Shown here piece by piece: positions 45,939 to 57,301 of a stretch of 64,000 bases of DNA. Position 1 is the stretch's first letter; each line of letters starts with the position of its first letter. The notes under the pieces are model-generated. The model saw nothing but the letters and a program-made list of their open reading frames with translations, was not told the DNA's origin and did not search any database. The DNA lies in assembly GCA_010093485.1 (NCBI GenBank), contig MU001500.1:630198-694197 (forward strand). The letters run 5' to 3'. The stretch is from Karstenula rhodostoma CBS 690.94 (lineage: Eukaryota > Ascomycota > Dothideomycetes > Pleosporales > Didymosphaeriaceae). The position numbers and the translations under genes are program-made.

Positions 45939-48230
45939 AATCCAGTGTACTAACATGATCTCTGAGCATACCATTTGTCACTAATACTACGATCAAAAGC
46001 TGCAAACGAGGATGGCAAAGTTGGCTCATGGATGTGATTATCCGCCAGCATGCGTGATATGTGGTGGTCTCCATTCGCTCGGGATGCGACATGGATCGTT
46101 AAGGAAAGGTTCATTGTCGATTGAACGCAGCCTTCAAATACAGCAACGCATGCACTCAAAAACGTTTCGACGACGTTCTCTCCACGAAGTCAAGGAAAGC
46201 TGGCCGTGGATGCACTCGAGCTCGGTATGCAGTGGTATGCTGGTGTCAAAGCATCTGGGGGTGCAGGGCGGCTCGAAAGCATATGGCAGAGGACAAAGGT
46301 AGCATCCCGTAGGTAACAGCAGACGATATCCAGTCGTGTGGTCGCATTGAAACGAAACTCTTCCGTTCATCAGTGTGTTCATGAAGTTCAAGCGCACAAG
46401 CGATGTCGGGACCCACTTGACATACAAATGATGTATGGTAGCGCGATGTCTCGATGCAAGTACAGTGTTACCTTGAGCAATGACGGTGAATGAATCAGTA
46501 ACGGCCAGCTGCCAATGCAGTGCAAGGCGCTTCACTCTGGAACAGTAACGGCTATGCGACTGCACGGAGGGGATATCCCGGGAGATGATTTGTCGGCTCC
46601 GCTACGGGTCACGCCTTGCGTGGTTACATGGGCCATGAGACACGCCCCAAGGCTGTGCCTGGATTATGGGGGCCTCTGCAGGATCAAGGCCGTGGTACCG
46701 ACCGCTCTTTGATAGAGGGGAAGAAAGAGCAATGGCTGGCGCGGTAGGTCTTACAAATGGCCGAAAGGGTCATGTCAAGGTGCCCAATGCATGCGCCTAC
46801 AGCGTCTTCGCTGTAGCAACGGGCACGCACATGGCGGTTTTGGGGAGGGAGTGGGTGAGCAGCGCAACCAGGTGCGGTGCGATGTCCACGGCGCAGGTTC
46901 CTCTGAGGGCTCGCCGGGCGGGCGTTTCCAAGTTAGTGGGAGTAGTCAGGCGGAACAGGACGAAAGCGGCGTGCAACTGCAACTGCAACTTGGAAGCATC
47001 GACAACGGCGGGCTGTAAAAGGCGCATGCGCGTCCTGATTAGCCACGGCGATTTGCCGAGCGCGCCTGGGCTCGGTGGTTCAAGTGAGCCCGCCCTAGAC
47101 GCATGGAGCAGAGGGATGGGATCAATCATCATGTACGCATCCGCGCGTCGTCTTGTCGGCCAGCCGCGTCGCTAACGCAGCAGCGGCAGCGGCGACGGCG
47201 AGCTGGAGAAAGGGTCAATTTCGGCCAGGACGAATAACGTCGCCCTCGCGTGCATGAAACGAGGCAGCACCACCAGCACCATGTTCGCCGGCCCAGCCAG
47301 CCAGTCCGTAGTCGAGGAATGGGCTCTCCGACGCCCGACAGGCAGGCCGGCAACAGCACGGCGGCGCAGAGAGACGGGCGGGCATGGATGCCAATGGTGC
47401 GAAGGCAGGAAGGCAGCGCGCTCCGTCTGCGGCTCTTGCAAAGGCCAAATGCACGGCGAGAAGGCGAAAGGGCGAGGAGGCGAGAAGGTGCGGCGTGAAG
47501 TGCCAGTGCCTACGACGTGGGGTCTTGTTGTGATTGAGGGCACTCTTAGCGCTTGGAAGGAACGCACGGCCCGGTCGCGCCTTCCCAGGGTCGAGCTCGC
47601 CCGCCGCACGCCAAACCTGCGCAGTCAGTCCTCACCACAGCACCACCTCCACTGCCAAATCGTCGTCCCCAACTTCGCCCTCCAAATGTAAGTCTCGCCT
47701 ACATCTCCCAGCACTTGCGCCGCGAACACCCGCATTGCGCGCGCAACACAACATGTCTTTTTTTACGCGTTTTCACGCGATACTGCCTTCGCCTGCTTCG
47801 TCTGTTGCTTCATGAGAGCGTCATCGCGTTCCATTTATTTCGTCGTCGCCGTCATCAGCTTCCCGCCATAGCAGTACTGATACACCACAGACTTCAGTCA
47901 ACGGCGAATTATCCAGCATTTCCAAAGACATCCGTAAGTACTTTCGCATCCTCCTTACGAGTCTCGCGCATTCTCGCGACGCCGCCATGTGGTGTTTTGC
48001 GAACGGGGCGCTCCACGCGCGCGCAGAGACGCGATGCGCCTTGGTCGCCATGCACCGCGCCAACTGTCTGCGTTTGCCATGGCACCTGCTTTGCTCTCAC
48101 CTCACGCGCATATGAGCCCTGCCGCCGCCGCCCTCTGCTTTCTTCGTTGCCCCGTCTCCCTCAACCTCACCTCAACCCACAGCTCTTCTGACATCCACTT
48201 CAGACAGCTAGAGCAGCTACCCACGCGACC
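45939..48230. other. Intergenic region of 2.3 kb, mostly leader of the HMG gene
   Basis: No protein gene supported. Competing 140-150-codon open frames on both strands at 46134-46565 and 47172-47691 lack domains. Small AACTGC repeats sit near 46974-46992. From about 47.6 kb the sequence looks like a transcribed leader, with possible 5' leader introns (GTAAGT at 47688 and at 47934; acceptor at 48203). Confidence 0.4.
47934..48203 (+). other. Possible 5' leader intron of the HMG gene
   Basis: A strong GTAAGT donor at 47934 and a CTTCAG acceptor at 48203 would remove 270 nt and leave a leader 27 nt long before the ATG at 48231. An upstream GTAAGT at 47688 may mark another. Inferred only; needs transcript data. 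Confidence 0.35.
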
Positions 48231-48699
48231 ATGCCTAAGGAGAAGTCTACCCGCGGCAAGGGCAAGGCCACCAAGGCCGACTCCGGCAAGAAGAAGAAGG
48301 GTAAGTCTCACGTGCCCTGCATCTTCGCGCTATCGTGTTGACACCAACAGACCCCAACGCGCCCAAGCGCGGTCTCTCTGCCTACATGTTCTTCGCCAAC
48401 GACCAGCGTGACAAGGTCCGCGAGGAGAACCCCGGAATCAAGTTCGGTAAGTCGTCATCTGCTGTTCGTCTCCACAAGGCTGACTCTTCCCAGGTGAGGT
48501 CGGCAAGATGCTCGGTGAGAAGTGGAAGACTCTCTCCGAGAAGCAGCGCCAGCCCTACGAGGCCAAGGCCGCCACCGACAAGAAGCGATACGAGGAGGAG
48601 AAAATCGCTTACCAGGTTAGTCCAAGTTCACGTGTCTCGCGCACGGCAACTGACCACGTCCAGAACGCTGCCGAGGAGGAGGAAGAGGAGTCCGAGTAG
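48231..48699 (+). CDS. NHP6: NHP6-type HMG-box chromatin protein
   Basis: Four exons, 48231-48300, 48351-48446, 48494-48615 and 48664-48699, with introns of 47-50 nt, give 107 residues. The protein has a Lys-rich N-terminus ([20 protein letters not shown]) and a single HMG box: [20 protein letters not shown], then [20 protein letters not shown] and [17 protein letters not shown]. It ends in an acidic run ([11 protein letters not shown]). Nhp6 bends DNA without sequence preference and assists the FACT histone chaperone and transcription initiation. The size and single box are exactly as expected. The acidic tail is an extension relative to yeast Nhp6A/B, as recalled, and resembles animal HMGB tails. 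The 5' region probably has leader introns. Confidence 0.95.
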
Positions 48700-49714
48700 A
48701 CCACTGGCTATTGACTAGTGCTCGCTCGTCCGGCTTCCATCCTGATCACCATCTTTCCAATCCGTTGACTTCTGCGGGTCACGGACTTAGGATATCTGAT
48801 CAGCTTTCCATGCTACTCTCATCTGTCATCTTATTCAGGATGGGTCTTTCGGGGAAGCTTTCGCGTCTCGGGCGATTTCCAGAAGACCGCAGGAAGCTTT
48901 TGCATGAGGCTTCTTAATGATGTTTGGGCGTCCCAGTAACCTCGGGCGCAGGAAACGTCACGAAGCTCATGACTACCATGTATATTAGTTGTCTGCGGAA
49001 CGAAAATGTGCTGCCACGTCTTTTCAAATTGCCGTGACTGTCCCTGAGTGCCGTAATGCTGCTGTTTCGTAACTCGTTGCTGTGGAGCGTCTCCGCGTAG
49101 CGCTGCTCATGGCCTCGCGTATTTTGGATCCCTAACAGTGCGTGTAACTTCTGCTTCACGAGTGTTTCCGGACATGTATGCGGACTCGCTACTGTGCGTC
49201 GTCAAAGGTTTGAATACACCGAGTCTATCCCGACGGAGCAGCGCAGTACCCACATTGCCGGCCTGTGGCTGTAAAAGACGCTGCCAAATTCCCTCGATGC
49301 AGACTACAGCCTCCTCAACTTCATCCAAGCGTGCAGCATGCATAAACATCTGTATAACGTACCCAACCGTACAATGCTACACTACTTCTCGAGTGATCTA
49401 CCGCCCTCCAACAAACTATCCCAAACATGTATATAAACAAGACAAACATATGATCTTAATAGTCCGCGCAAACGCACTCTGCAAAAAGATCTGCCCCGTC
49501 GTCGTTTCCTCATGTGCTCCGCGCCTACCCTAGCCGCCTGGTCGGAAACCCGCAGCGACAAACGCACTTTCCCGCTGCTCTTCGAGTCTCATGTCCCCCT
49601 ACTCTGTTCTTCTCGCAATACATACATTTCTCTCTGCAAAGCCCATCTTTCCTGGTGGGTAGGTATATATAGTGGAAAGTAGAGGTTGTGGTCATCGAAG
49701 GGAAAGCAACGAAA
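48700..49714. other. Intergenic region, no protein gene seen
   Basis: About 1 kb between the HMG gene and the tRNA. It holds the HMG 3' region. No domain-bearing frame found. Confidence 0.5.
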
Positions 49715-49804
49715 GCGCCGTTAGTCCAGTGGTTAGGATACTGCCTTCCCAGTGCTTCTGCGGCTGAGAGGCAGGGGTCCGGGGTTCGAACCCCCGACGG
49801 CGCA
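49715..49804 (+). tRNA. tRNA-Gly (anticodon CCC) with a 17-nt intron
   Basis: The acceptor arms GCGCCGT and ACGGCGC pair fully, with discriminator A at 49804. The D arm is GTCC/GGAT, the anticodon stem CTGCC/GGCAG, and the T arm is CGGGG/CCCCG around TTCGAAC. The anticodon loop starts TT-CCC-A, so the anticodon is CCC (glycine, GGG codons). An intron of 17 nt (GTGCTTCTGCGGCTGAG) lies between position 37 and 38, the normal place. The spliced tRNA is 73 nt before CCA. A T6 run at 49820-49825 is a pol III terminator. Confidence 0.93.
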
Positions 49805-49819
49805 GTTGTGGTGTTTACC

Positions 49820-49825
49820 TTTTTT
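49820..49825 (+). terminator. Pol III terminator of the tRNA gene
   Basis: Run of six T residues 16 bases after the tRNA, the usual pol III stop. Confidence 0.75.
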
Positions 49826-50294
49826 GCCGTGTGTTGTGGGTGGGGTGAGGTCAGGTGGTGGGATGGTGTGTGGTGAGAGCGCTAGGTGTCGATGACCATT
49901 CTTTTTGGGGGTGCGCGCGATTGTGGGTATGTGGTTTGATGATTGGGAATAGGAGTAATTGCGTAGTTGAATGGGTGCTGGACGTGGACAAACATCGGTG
50001 CATAAGAAAGTGTGAGACATTGGGTAGTAGGACACAAGGGTGCATAACGGCATAAAAGCAGGACGTGGTACATTTAGCGGAAGCTGGATATCTCTTTCTT
50101 ATGTAGATGGTGAAATCAGTGGTCCTACTGAACGCCGGGCTTCCGATGTCGCAAACTGGATTTCGTCATGGCCGACTCCATCGGAGGGCCGCAATACACT
50201 GTCCGTATTTCAAACCGCGGCGCCAAGACAGGAGAATCTATGCTTCGTGGGGTGCGCTCCTCTCGATCCCTCTTCCCTGAACGACTCCCGACGC
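49826..50294. other. Spacer, no gene seen
   Basis: About 470 bp between the tRNA gene and SEC11. No feature beyond expected 3' flank. Confidence 0.5.
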
Positions 50295-50946
50295 CTACTC
50301 GCGCTGTAATACCACCATCAACCCCATTATGCCCAGCATGGCCTGTTTTAGCCACGGGTATTCGCTCAGCAAGATCGTAACGTATCCAACAAAAGGGATG
50401 AAGCCAACAACGCTGCCGATGACGTCCTCCCTGCGGTTCAGGTGGGATTGTCCCGCGGCGTAGAGTTCGGTGTCGTCCGCGAGGTTGTTGTCGCCTTTCG
50501 TGAGGAGGCGGAGGGGAGATTTTCTGAACATGAATGTCAGCGCACTGAATTCCGCAACAGATGAGTTGTGACAGCGGTCAAAGAAAAAGAGCTTGGTCAA
50601 GCTCCTCAATGCTCGTTGCGACCACCGTAGCCTGCGTAGGGGTGCTGCCTTACCCTCCGCCGAATCTCCGCACCACACGATGCACAATCGGAATGTCCTT
50701 CCCCTTTACGTTGTACACCACGACCTCCCCCAGTTGTGTGTCCATTCCCCGGTTCCACAGGAACAGCAGGTCTCCTCTTTGAAAGGCGGGTTCCATGGAT
50801 CCTGACAGTACGACGACGATGGGTGACGGCGAGTCTGAGACGACGGAGATGCCCTTCCAGAGCATGAAGGCGGTAGAGAGGACGAGTGCAAAATTGAGGA
50901 CTTGGGCGGCCAGCTGCCGTGGCTGCATGTTCGCGATGCCCATCAT
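50295..50946 (-). CDS. SEC11: Signal peptidase complex catalytic subunit SEC11
   Basis: Two exons, 50946-50654 and 50523-50295, with a 130-nt intron, give 173 residues. Sec11 cleaves signal peptides in the ER membrane as the catalytic part of the signal peptidase complex. One N-terminal membrane segment ([20 protein letters not shown]) is followed by the catalytic block [15 protein letters not shown] with Ser50, then PIVHRVV with His89, the residue that replaces the bacterial Lys. The third block [10 protein letters not shown] supplies Asp109-115. A C-terminal hydrophobic segment ([20 protein letters not shown]) ends the protein. The length matches the family. Start: two adjacent ATGs (50946, 50943) are equivalent. 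Confidence 0.96.
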
Positions 50947-51605
50947 CTTTGCGGCGGGGATGGAGGTCGAGGTTGGACCGTAGTTTGAGGTTCTAGTTTC
51001 TGTCGTGGGAAGATTGTGGCGCGTCGCGTGTATGAGTCGAAACCTTCCCGAGTAATCATAGAAACGTGGGGAGTTGCGCGGGTCGTGCTTTTGCGAAGCG
51101 GGAGCTTGATGCCAGATGTTCGTGAAAGTGATGATTGGCTATTGTGGTGGGCCCTGGTTTACCTCGCCTGACTAAGCTCCAAGACCTACACCCAAGCACT
51201 TTCATGACACACTTCTGCACTCGTTACTTCCGGCGATCTTGCACACGGTTTTGCTGGCTTTGTGGTTGCTGTCTCTGTTTGCGATGGAAGGAGCTGGGCC
51301 ATTTTCTCTCACATCTGATGGCTCCAGCTGCAACTTACCTTTACCTTCGCTAACTGCCTCCCCCCACGGTGCAATAAACATGTCTTTCCAACTGGCCAGC
51401 ATCTTCCTTCTCAGCCTTCTACCAGCTCCTTCCTGACGGACCCGTTTCCACGATCGGTCTTCTTCTAGTACAACCCAATTGGACCCAATCCTAGAAGTCT
51501 CCTACCTAAGTAATGATATCTCAACGCGAGCAACCACACACTCTCAGACACAACAAGTACTAATCGGGCCAGCTTCTCGTGCCAGTCAATACACCCTCAA
51601 GCACA
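50947..51605. other. Divergent promoter region
   Basis: About 660 bp between SEC11 and the PWWP/BTB gene. No gene seen; open frames at 51135-51436 have no domain. Confidence 0.5.
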
Positions 51606-52961
51606 ATGATACGGATACCGTCACCCGGAGAATACGTCCTCCTTCAACGAACGGGCAGACCCGATTGGCCTGCGATGATTTGCACAGATGACATGGCTCC
51701 TATCAATCTGCAAAGGCCAAATGGATACCTCACTCTTGTGCTTCTGATTGACAAGGACCTGAGCTTGTAAGTTCACACTGTCAAAATACAAGTGTCGAAC
51801 ATCGTGAGTTGACGCCGATACGTTAGCTATTATGCAGCCTCAGGAGAGCTCCAGGAATTCGTACCCATCGGAGGAAATTCTGACAAGGAACTGCAAGCAG
51901 CCCATAATCGTGTACTGGAGTCAATGGACTGCTCAGGCTCAAGCCTCGATTATTGGAGGCTCAAAACTGAACACCAGCGGAAATTTACTGCACCGCCACT
52001 GACTGCACCGACGCCTACACCATCGCCTAACAACGACTACATTTCCGACCAAGGGTCTGATGTTGACGAAATCGAAATAGCGAAACGCTTGAGTCTTCAC
52101 GAGTGGAACAAAAGCAAGAAGAGGATCCGGGTATCTCCGTCACCGCCACCACCACCGCCACGAAGGTTCAAGGGGGCTGAAGGCGCGACCAATCTCCGAA
52201 ATTACTTTCGTCCTATAGAAAGGGGAAATCCGTCAATCTCGACTGAGTCGGAACCAAGTCGATATAAACCGGCGGAACTAGACTATATCGACGGGGAGTT
52301 GTGAGTATAGCACCACGTCAGCACCTTTGTGAGTTGAGCGCATTTCTGACTTTTGTTCTACAGGTCGGCTAGTTGCGAAATGGTGAAAGTCCACGTGGGA
52401 GAACAGGATGACGAGTTCCTGATCCCAAAATTGGAGGTAGAAAAGCTTCCGTTCTTATCTGATGCCAAGATCGGTTGCATATCTACCATGGAAGACGGGA
52501 CGTTGAGATTGGACTTGCAATGCTTAAAAGACTTCGATCCCAATGATTTCAGATTCGTGGCCGAATTCCTTTCTACAGGCCAATTTGGGCATTCTATCGT
52601 CGACGAAGAAACCCGTGAGGCCGTCCTCCAGGAATGCGTGGATGCATGGCCCATTGCAGACCGCATCGTGCTGGAAGACATGCTGGACCACATCGTGACG
52701 AAGGTGCAACAAGCACAACTACAGCTGTGGGAGGAGGCGTGGGTGCTGGCACTCCTGGTCTACGAGACGCCGGGAACGCCGCTCGGCGCTTACAAGCTCA
52801 TGAAAGAATTTCTCGTGGAAATGCTCGCCGCCAACTTTCTCGAAAAGGTTTACGACTACGGTGCTGTGGTCATTGACCGTCTTCGGGATTTGCCCGAACT
52901 CCAGCGGGATGTCTACAAGAGATTGTTAGCGACTGCAGAGCAGCAAGTCAATGAAAATTGA
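51606..52961 (+). CDS. PWWP-like plus BTB-like protein, unknown function
   Basis: Three exons, 51606-51766, 51827-52300 and 52364-52961, with introns of 60 and 63 nt, give 410 residues. The N-terminal 100 residues look like a PWWP-type reader: SPGEYVLLQRTGRPDWPAMI (WPA in the place of the PWWP core), then LVLLIDKDLSFYYAASGE. A disordered, Pro-rich linker follows (SPSPPPPPPRRF). From about 215 a BTB-like fold appears: DEFLIPKLEVEKLPFLSD, then FDPNDFRFVAEFLSTGQFG and DAWPIADRIVLEDMLDHI. Such a fusion could tether chromatin, or methylated histone, to a dimerising or ubiquitin-ligase adaptor. The PWWP call is weaker than the BTB call; both are by eye. No named orthologue known to me. Confidence 0.72.
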
Positions 52962-53479
52962 TCGTACAGCACCTGGAGTAACACAATCTAATCAGACACG
53001 GGAACAGGCATGTACAACTGCTGTTCGGTCGAAACCTCCCCCACTTCGGTCCCCAAAGTTCTCATTTAAGTATTTGCAACTACCACCAAGATTTGCACTA
53101 GAGGTCGTTCGACCCAGGGTTCCCTAAAGCTTTGTCATGGACCTCCACACTGCCTACTCGCCGGGGCATAACGTCTACTCCGGTTTATCATCAAGCCTGG
53201 GAAGCAGCTTGGACTTTGCAAGGTCTTTATGAGGATATCAAGCATTGGCGCTCAAGCTTGGTTAGACATGCTGCACAAGACTCGGTCCGTTCACATGTAC
53301 GGCAGTCTTTGCAGACTGTTTACCATCAATGTATTCGTTCCATATAAGAATACTTTGTGCTTTGTCTCGCTGACATATGGCTGCAGAAAGTGGCTGCACG
53401 ATAAGCGCAATGCATAATTCGAAACAGATCCGCCACTCTCTTCTATGCTTTGTTCGCGATGGATCCCTCATGTCAGCGC
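52962..53479. other. Convergent spacer, no gene seen
   Basis: 518 bp between the PWWP/BTB gene and RAD9; open frames are short and without domains. Confidence 0.5.
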
Positions 53480-54829
53480 CTACCACAAGCCCTTAATTTG
53501 TGATACGCGTTGCGTAGGCGCGATGCCTTCCATACTATCCGCATTCCCTTGCACCCCATCCGACCTCGAGAAGCTTCCACTGTCCTGGAAAGTCGCGAAA
53601 TTTCCAGCATTCCGATCTGTGCTGGCATCCCAGCCAAGCGCCTCTTCTTCGTTGTTGTAGTCCACAGGCTCCCATTGGGTATCTTCTTCCTCGCCTTGAT
53701 TTACAAACAGACTTTCTGGATCATCTTGCGGTCGGGTTGGCGGCGACGACGGCTGGCGGGAGCCCACTTCGCGTCGGGCAGACCGCCGAGAGGCGGGCTC
53801 AACCGGCGGAGGCATGCTGCGATTATCACGGGCTTCTGCGGTGGCTGCAGATACAGCACGAGACGCGACGCGGCTAGCAATCTGTGGTGCAGGTGCAGGT
53901 GTCGGGGCAGTCGCGCCGTTATAGTCGCCTGATGTCATGAGCGTGAACTCACACAATAGCCCGTCACACCCGTAGCTGAACTGTAGTGGGCGCGTGGGAT
54001 GCGAATAGTATGCCTTCAAACTGGTTTTCAGCGTATCAGCGTGTATTACAATAGCCTTAAAGTCCTTCACGCTGATGACGATGTGTAGCCCGGGCTGGAC
54101 TTTGAACTCTTCGAAATCGGATGTGTTGACAGCGACAGCAGTTACCAGCGGGTGCTTCAGGATCTCCTTGCCATTCGAAATCTTCTCTGTATAGCTCTTG
54201 AAGACGGCGCGCCCATCTTCACCTGCGAAGATATCCAGCATCTCTGTTTTCGTGCCGAAGAACTCGATATATTCTTTCATGGCGCCTGCGTTCATGCTCC
54301 ACCGATTCGTCGCCGAGTTGCGGTCGAACAGAGCGTGCATGACATCCACAGCTTCGTACGTGAGCTTGTAGGTCTTGATGACTCCTTGATTGCAGATCAT
54401 CTTGACAATAAAACGACATTGCGTCTCATCTGCGCGATCCTGCACGCTCACCTCGCACCGGTCAATCGCACCGTCTCGGCCCAGAGGATCATATAAACGC
54501 CCCTTGAAAACCGAAAGGAGAGCCTTGGTGTACATGCTGCAGGCGAAACGTCCATCAAGGCCGCCATGGCTGGGAATGCACTCATAAGTGGAAAAGAACT
54601 GCTTGCCTTCGAGCGTCAAGGCGGCATAGGCGGATTTGGAAGAATTGAGAGCGGTGAAGGTAAGCTATAAGAGAGAAATAAGATATCGCTGAGTGAGAGG
54701 AAGTGATCAACCTACTCGTTCGCGGCGCGCCTCGATGGCGACCGTGTCGCTGAATTTTCCCAGACAGACGAGCAGGTCGTGGATCTTGGACGCTGCCTCA
54801 GGCGTCAGAGTGAAGTTGAGCACGACCAT
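53480..54829 (-). CDS. RAD9: RAD9, subunit of the 9-1-1 checkpoint clamp
   Basis: Two exons, 54829-54716 and 54664-53480, with a 51-nt intron, give 432 residues. Rad9 (fission-yeast naming, Ddc1 in budding yeast) forms a PCNA-like ring with Rad1 and Hus1 that activates the ATR/Mec1 checkpoint at damaged DNA. The N-terminal 260 residues show the PCNA-like halves: MVVLNFTLTPEAASKIHDLL, FSTYECIPSHGG, then RWSMNAGAMKEYIEFFGTKT and LQFSYGCDGLLCEFTLMTSG. The tail from about 275 is disordered and acidic with Ser/Pro sites (DDPESLFVNQGEEEDTQWEP), which fits the phosphorylated Rad9 tail that recruits TopBP1. The gene is divergent from the next one by 207 bp. Confidence 0.94.
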
Positions 54830-55036
54830 TGCGTATCATGTTGATAGCATTTGTCACCCTCATTCAGTGTCCCACTTGGATGGAAGGTGTTAGCGGGTCG
54901 AAGCATGTGCGTGTGTTCGTGGAAGGCGCGTGGGCCGAAAGCGGCTAAGTGCCGTTCCTCGTGACGTCGTCTGGGTCCTCGCGCAGTGTGGTGCACAACG
55001 CACGCCGTCAGCACCAACAACAACAAAACATTCAAT
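54830..55036. promoter_or_regulatory. Short shared promoter between RAD9 and the F-box/LRR gene
   Basis: 207 bp between two start codons pointing apart. It holds TGACGTCG near 54960, a near match to the CRE/ATF site TGACGTCA. Co-regulation is possible but unproven. Confidence 0.4.
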
Positions 55037-56970
55037 ATGGCTCCAGCACTTCCAGACGACATCTTACATTTGCTATGTGAGCAGTTGGGGGAGCAGGAAC
55101 AGTTTGACGCGCTGTTCAATTGCGCATGCGCTAGCCGAAGTCTTGCTATACCCGCCTTAACCAATTTGTATCGGTACGTTTTGATGTTGTATCACCTCAA
55201 GTCAATGCATACTCGTGCAAAGTCTAACTGGTTTCAACGCGACGACATGGACCTTCAATCTTATTGCCAAGCTGACAGACTTTGTAGCGCTCATCACAAA
55301 GCTCCTATTCGTGGAGCCGATCAAGACGATGTCGCGTTTCAACGCTCAATGAGGCTGTTGATTGTACAAAAATGGTCGTAAGTGGATGGACTTACCTGTG
55401 TCTTCTCATCTGTCTGGAGTTCTTGCTAAGACCAGGTCATTTCTAGCATCCTTTGGAAGGCCATCATCGCCTCGGCTCTAGACGCAACGCTGTTCCCGTA
55501 CTGTCGATACATCAGGGCGCTCGACTTTCGGGACCTGGAGAATTTGCTTGAGGACGACCAGTTCACCGCCAAGGTATCAAAACACTTCTTTAGCGGCCCG
55601 ATGAAACAATTCCACAAGACGGAAACGATGACCCTGCATAACGGAAGAAAGTTCGAGCGACTGAACGTCAAATCGATCGTCAACGCAATCGGTGAAGTGG
55701 TGACTCAGCATACACCTACCCTCGAGATGATCAGTGGCCAGTTGTCCTCCACAGCTTTGATCCAGTGGGCTCCCAGGGTTCCCCGCCTTCAGGAACTGGA
55801 GCTGTGGGACGGTAGCACCCTCGATGATGGACTTGTGGCAGCTTCTATCCACGAAAACTGCCCCAACTTCAACTCTCTCATGATCTTCCTTTGGACCGGT
55901 GAAGACAAGGACCATAAGTTTGCCGAGTTCTTATCAGCATTACGACCGAACACGTTGGAAAAGCTAAACACAATTAGCGACGTTGGTGCCGCTGCGAAAT
56001 CATTCCTTGCGCTCAGCGCTCACAGCCAATCGCTGAAAAGCTTGAAGTGCGTATTGGCCTCCGCAAGCTGGTAGGGAAACTGATGGCTGACCATGTCTCG
56101 ATTTGCAGAATCTGTGTGTCCGACGACTCATTGCCACATCTGTCACTACTAGCAGGCTGTAACGCTCTGGAAGAAGTACGCATTGAAGACGTTCATAGCA
56201 GAATTGTACTTGAAGATACACAAAACGACGTGTTTTTGGAGACGATTAATTGGCTCCGCAGCTGCGAGAAGCTACACCGCATTAGTTTCCTAGGACTGCT
56301 CTCTGCTGCAACACTTCTGACACCCTTACTTTTGGAGCACAAGATCCAGCTGAGGTCACTCGAGATTGATGTCTATGTCTTGAAAGATAGCCGCCAGTTC
56401 CACCAGGCACTCGTTCACCAGAAGGATTCCCTGGCCTACTTATCGCTTAGTGGCGATACGGATGGGATGTTCCGAGATGATGTTGACATCCTTGTCGACT
56501 CTCTCAAAGAGCTAAAACAAATTGAAACCCTCCGCTTGCTGTTGCAAGAGATGTTCCGTGAGGAGCATCTGATCAGTGTGGTCAGCAATCTAAGTCGACT
56601 AGTGGAACTTTACGTTAGCGGTCTCGAACTCACAGACAGCCTTCTGGAAGTAGTCGGTACGCTTCCAAACTTACGGAGCGTCGCATTTGCGGGCATCTCG
56701 AAGTTCACCATCGTCGGACTGACCGGCTTCATCCACCAGTTAGGCCCAACCAATGGAGGCATACGCGTCATGATAGACATGGCCGATCCGGACACACTGA
56801 TTGATGATGGAGAAGTCAGTGATCTAAGGGCTCTTCTAGCAGAAAAGGTCGGGGGCACATTGGATTATACACCATGGAGAGGTACGAGACCTGCCAATCC
56901 GGCTCGAATATTATGACTAACCCGTTCTACAGATCCGAACATATCTGAGTTCGAAGGCGACTCAGACTAG
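55037..56970 (+). CDS. F-box and leucine-rich-repeat-like protein
   Basis: Five exons, 55037-55173, 55288-55377, 55447-56046, 56109-56881 and 56933-56970, give 545 residues. Introns are 114, 69, 62 and 51 nt. The first 40 residues form an F-box-like helix (LPDDILHLLCEQLGEQEQFD). The body holds repeated LRR-like segments: LEDDQFTAKVSKHFF, VPRLQELELWDGSTLDDGLV, LEKLNTISDVGAAAKSF, LEEVRIEDVHSR, LRSLEIDVYVLKD and LPNLRSVAFAGISKF. In SCF ligases such proteins recruit substrates, but the target cannot be named. The early joins (LYR to AHHKAPIRGADQ, then KWS to ILWKAIIASALD) match the pattern of this fungal family as I recall it. The C-terminus is acidic (NISEFEGDSD). Confidence 0.82.
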
Positions 56971-57301
56971 GAGGATTTTTGTTTTCCGAATCGATGTGAG
57001 GTTAGAAGAAGGATCAAGTTAGTGTTAGTGGGGGTGTCAAGAGGTAGAGCGTCACCTCTTCCACTCTGATTTTCCATGCAAAAGTTTTTTTTTAAATAGC
57101 CGTGATACCAAAGACCAAAGAACGAGGTTCTAAAATGAAGCTTTGCAACACAAGTCACATTGCCCTGCTCTGCATGTGAACAGTTGTGGAGTGCCTCCTC
57201 TAAGATGACGTTAGTCTCGCTTGGCGTGGGGCATGAAGAACATTTCTAGAAATTCATCCATACTCCCATGCCGTTCCATCGATCACACTTCCAGCATTAA
57301 A
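56971..57301. other. Spacer, no gene seen
   Basis: 331 bp between the F-box/LRR gene and the thiamine gene. It includes a T9 run near 57085. No thiamine-pyrophosphate riboswitch pattern was found. Confidence 0.5.

Noticed and set aside
46134..46565. A 143-codon minus-strand open frame
   Set aside because: Cys/Arg-rich without a domain; no promoter or intron support.
47172..47691. Overlapping 145-codon open frames on both strands
   Set aside because: Both lie in GC-rich leader sequence and mirror each other; neither has a domain.
56971..57301. Thiamine-pyrophosphate riboswitch upstream of the THI20-type gene
   Set aside because: I looked for the CTGAGA core and paired arms in this spacer and did not see them; fungal TPP riboswitches are known mainly from other thiamine genes.
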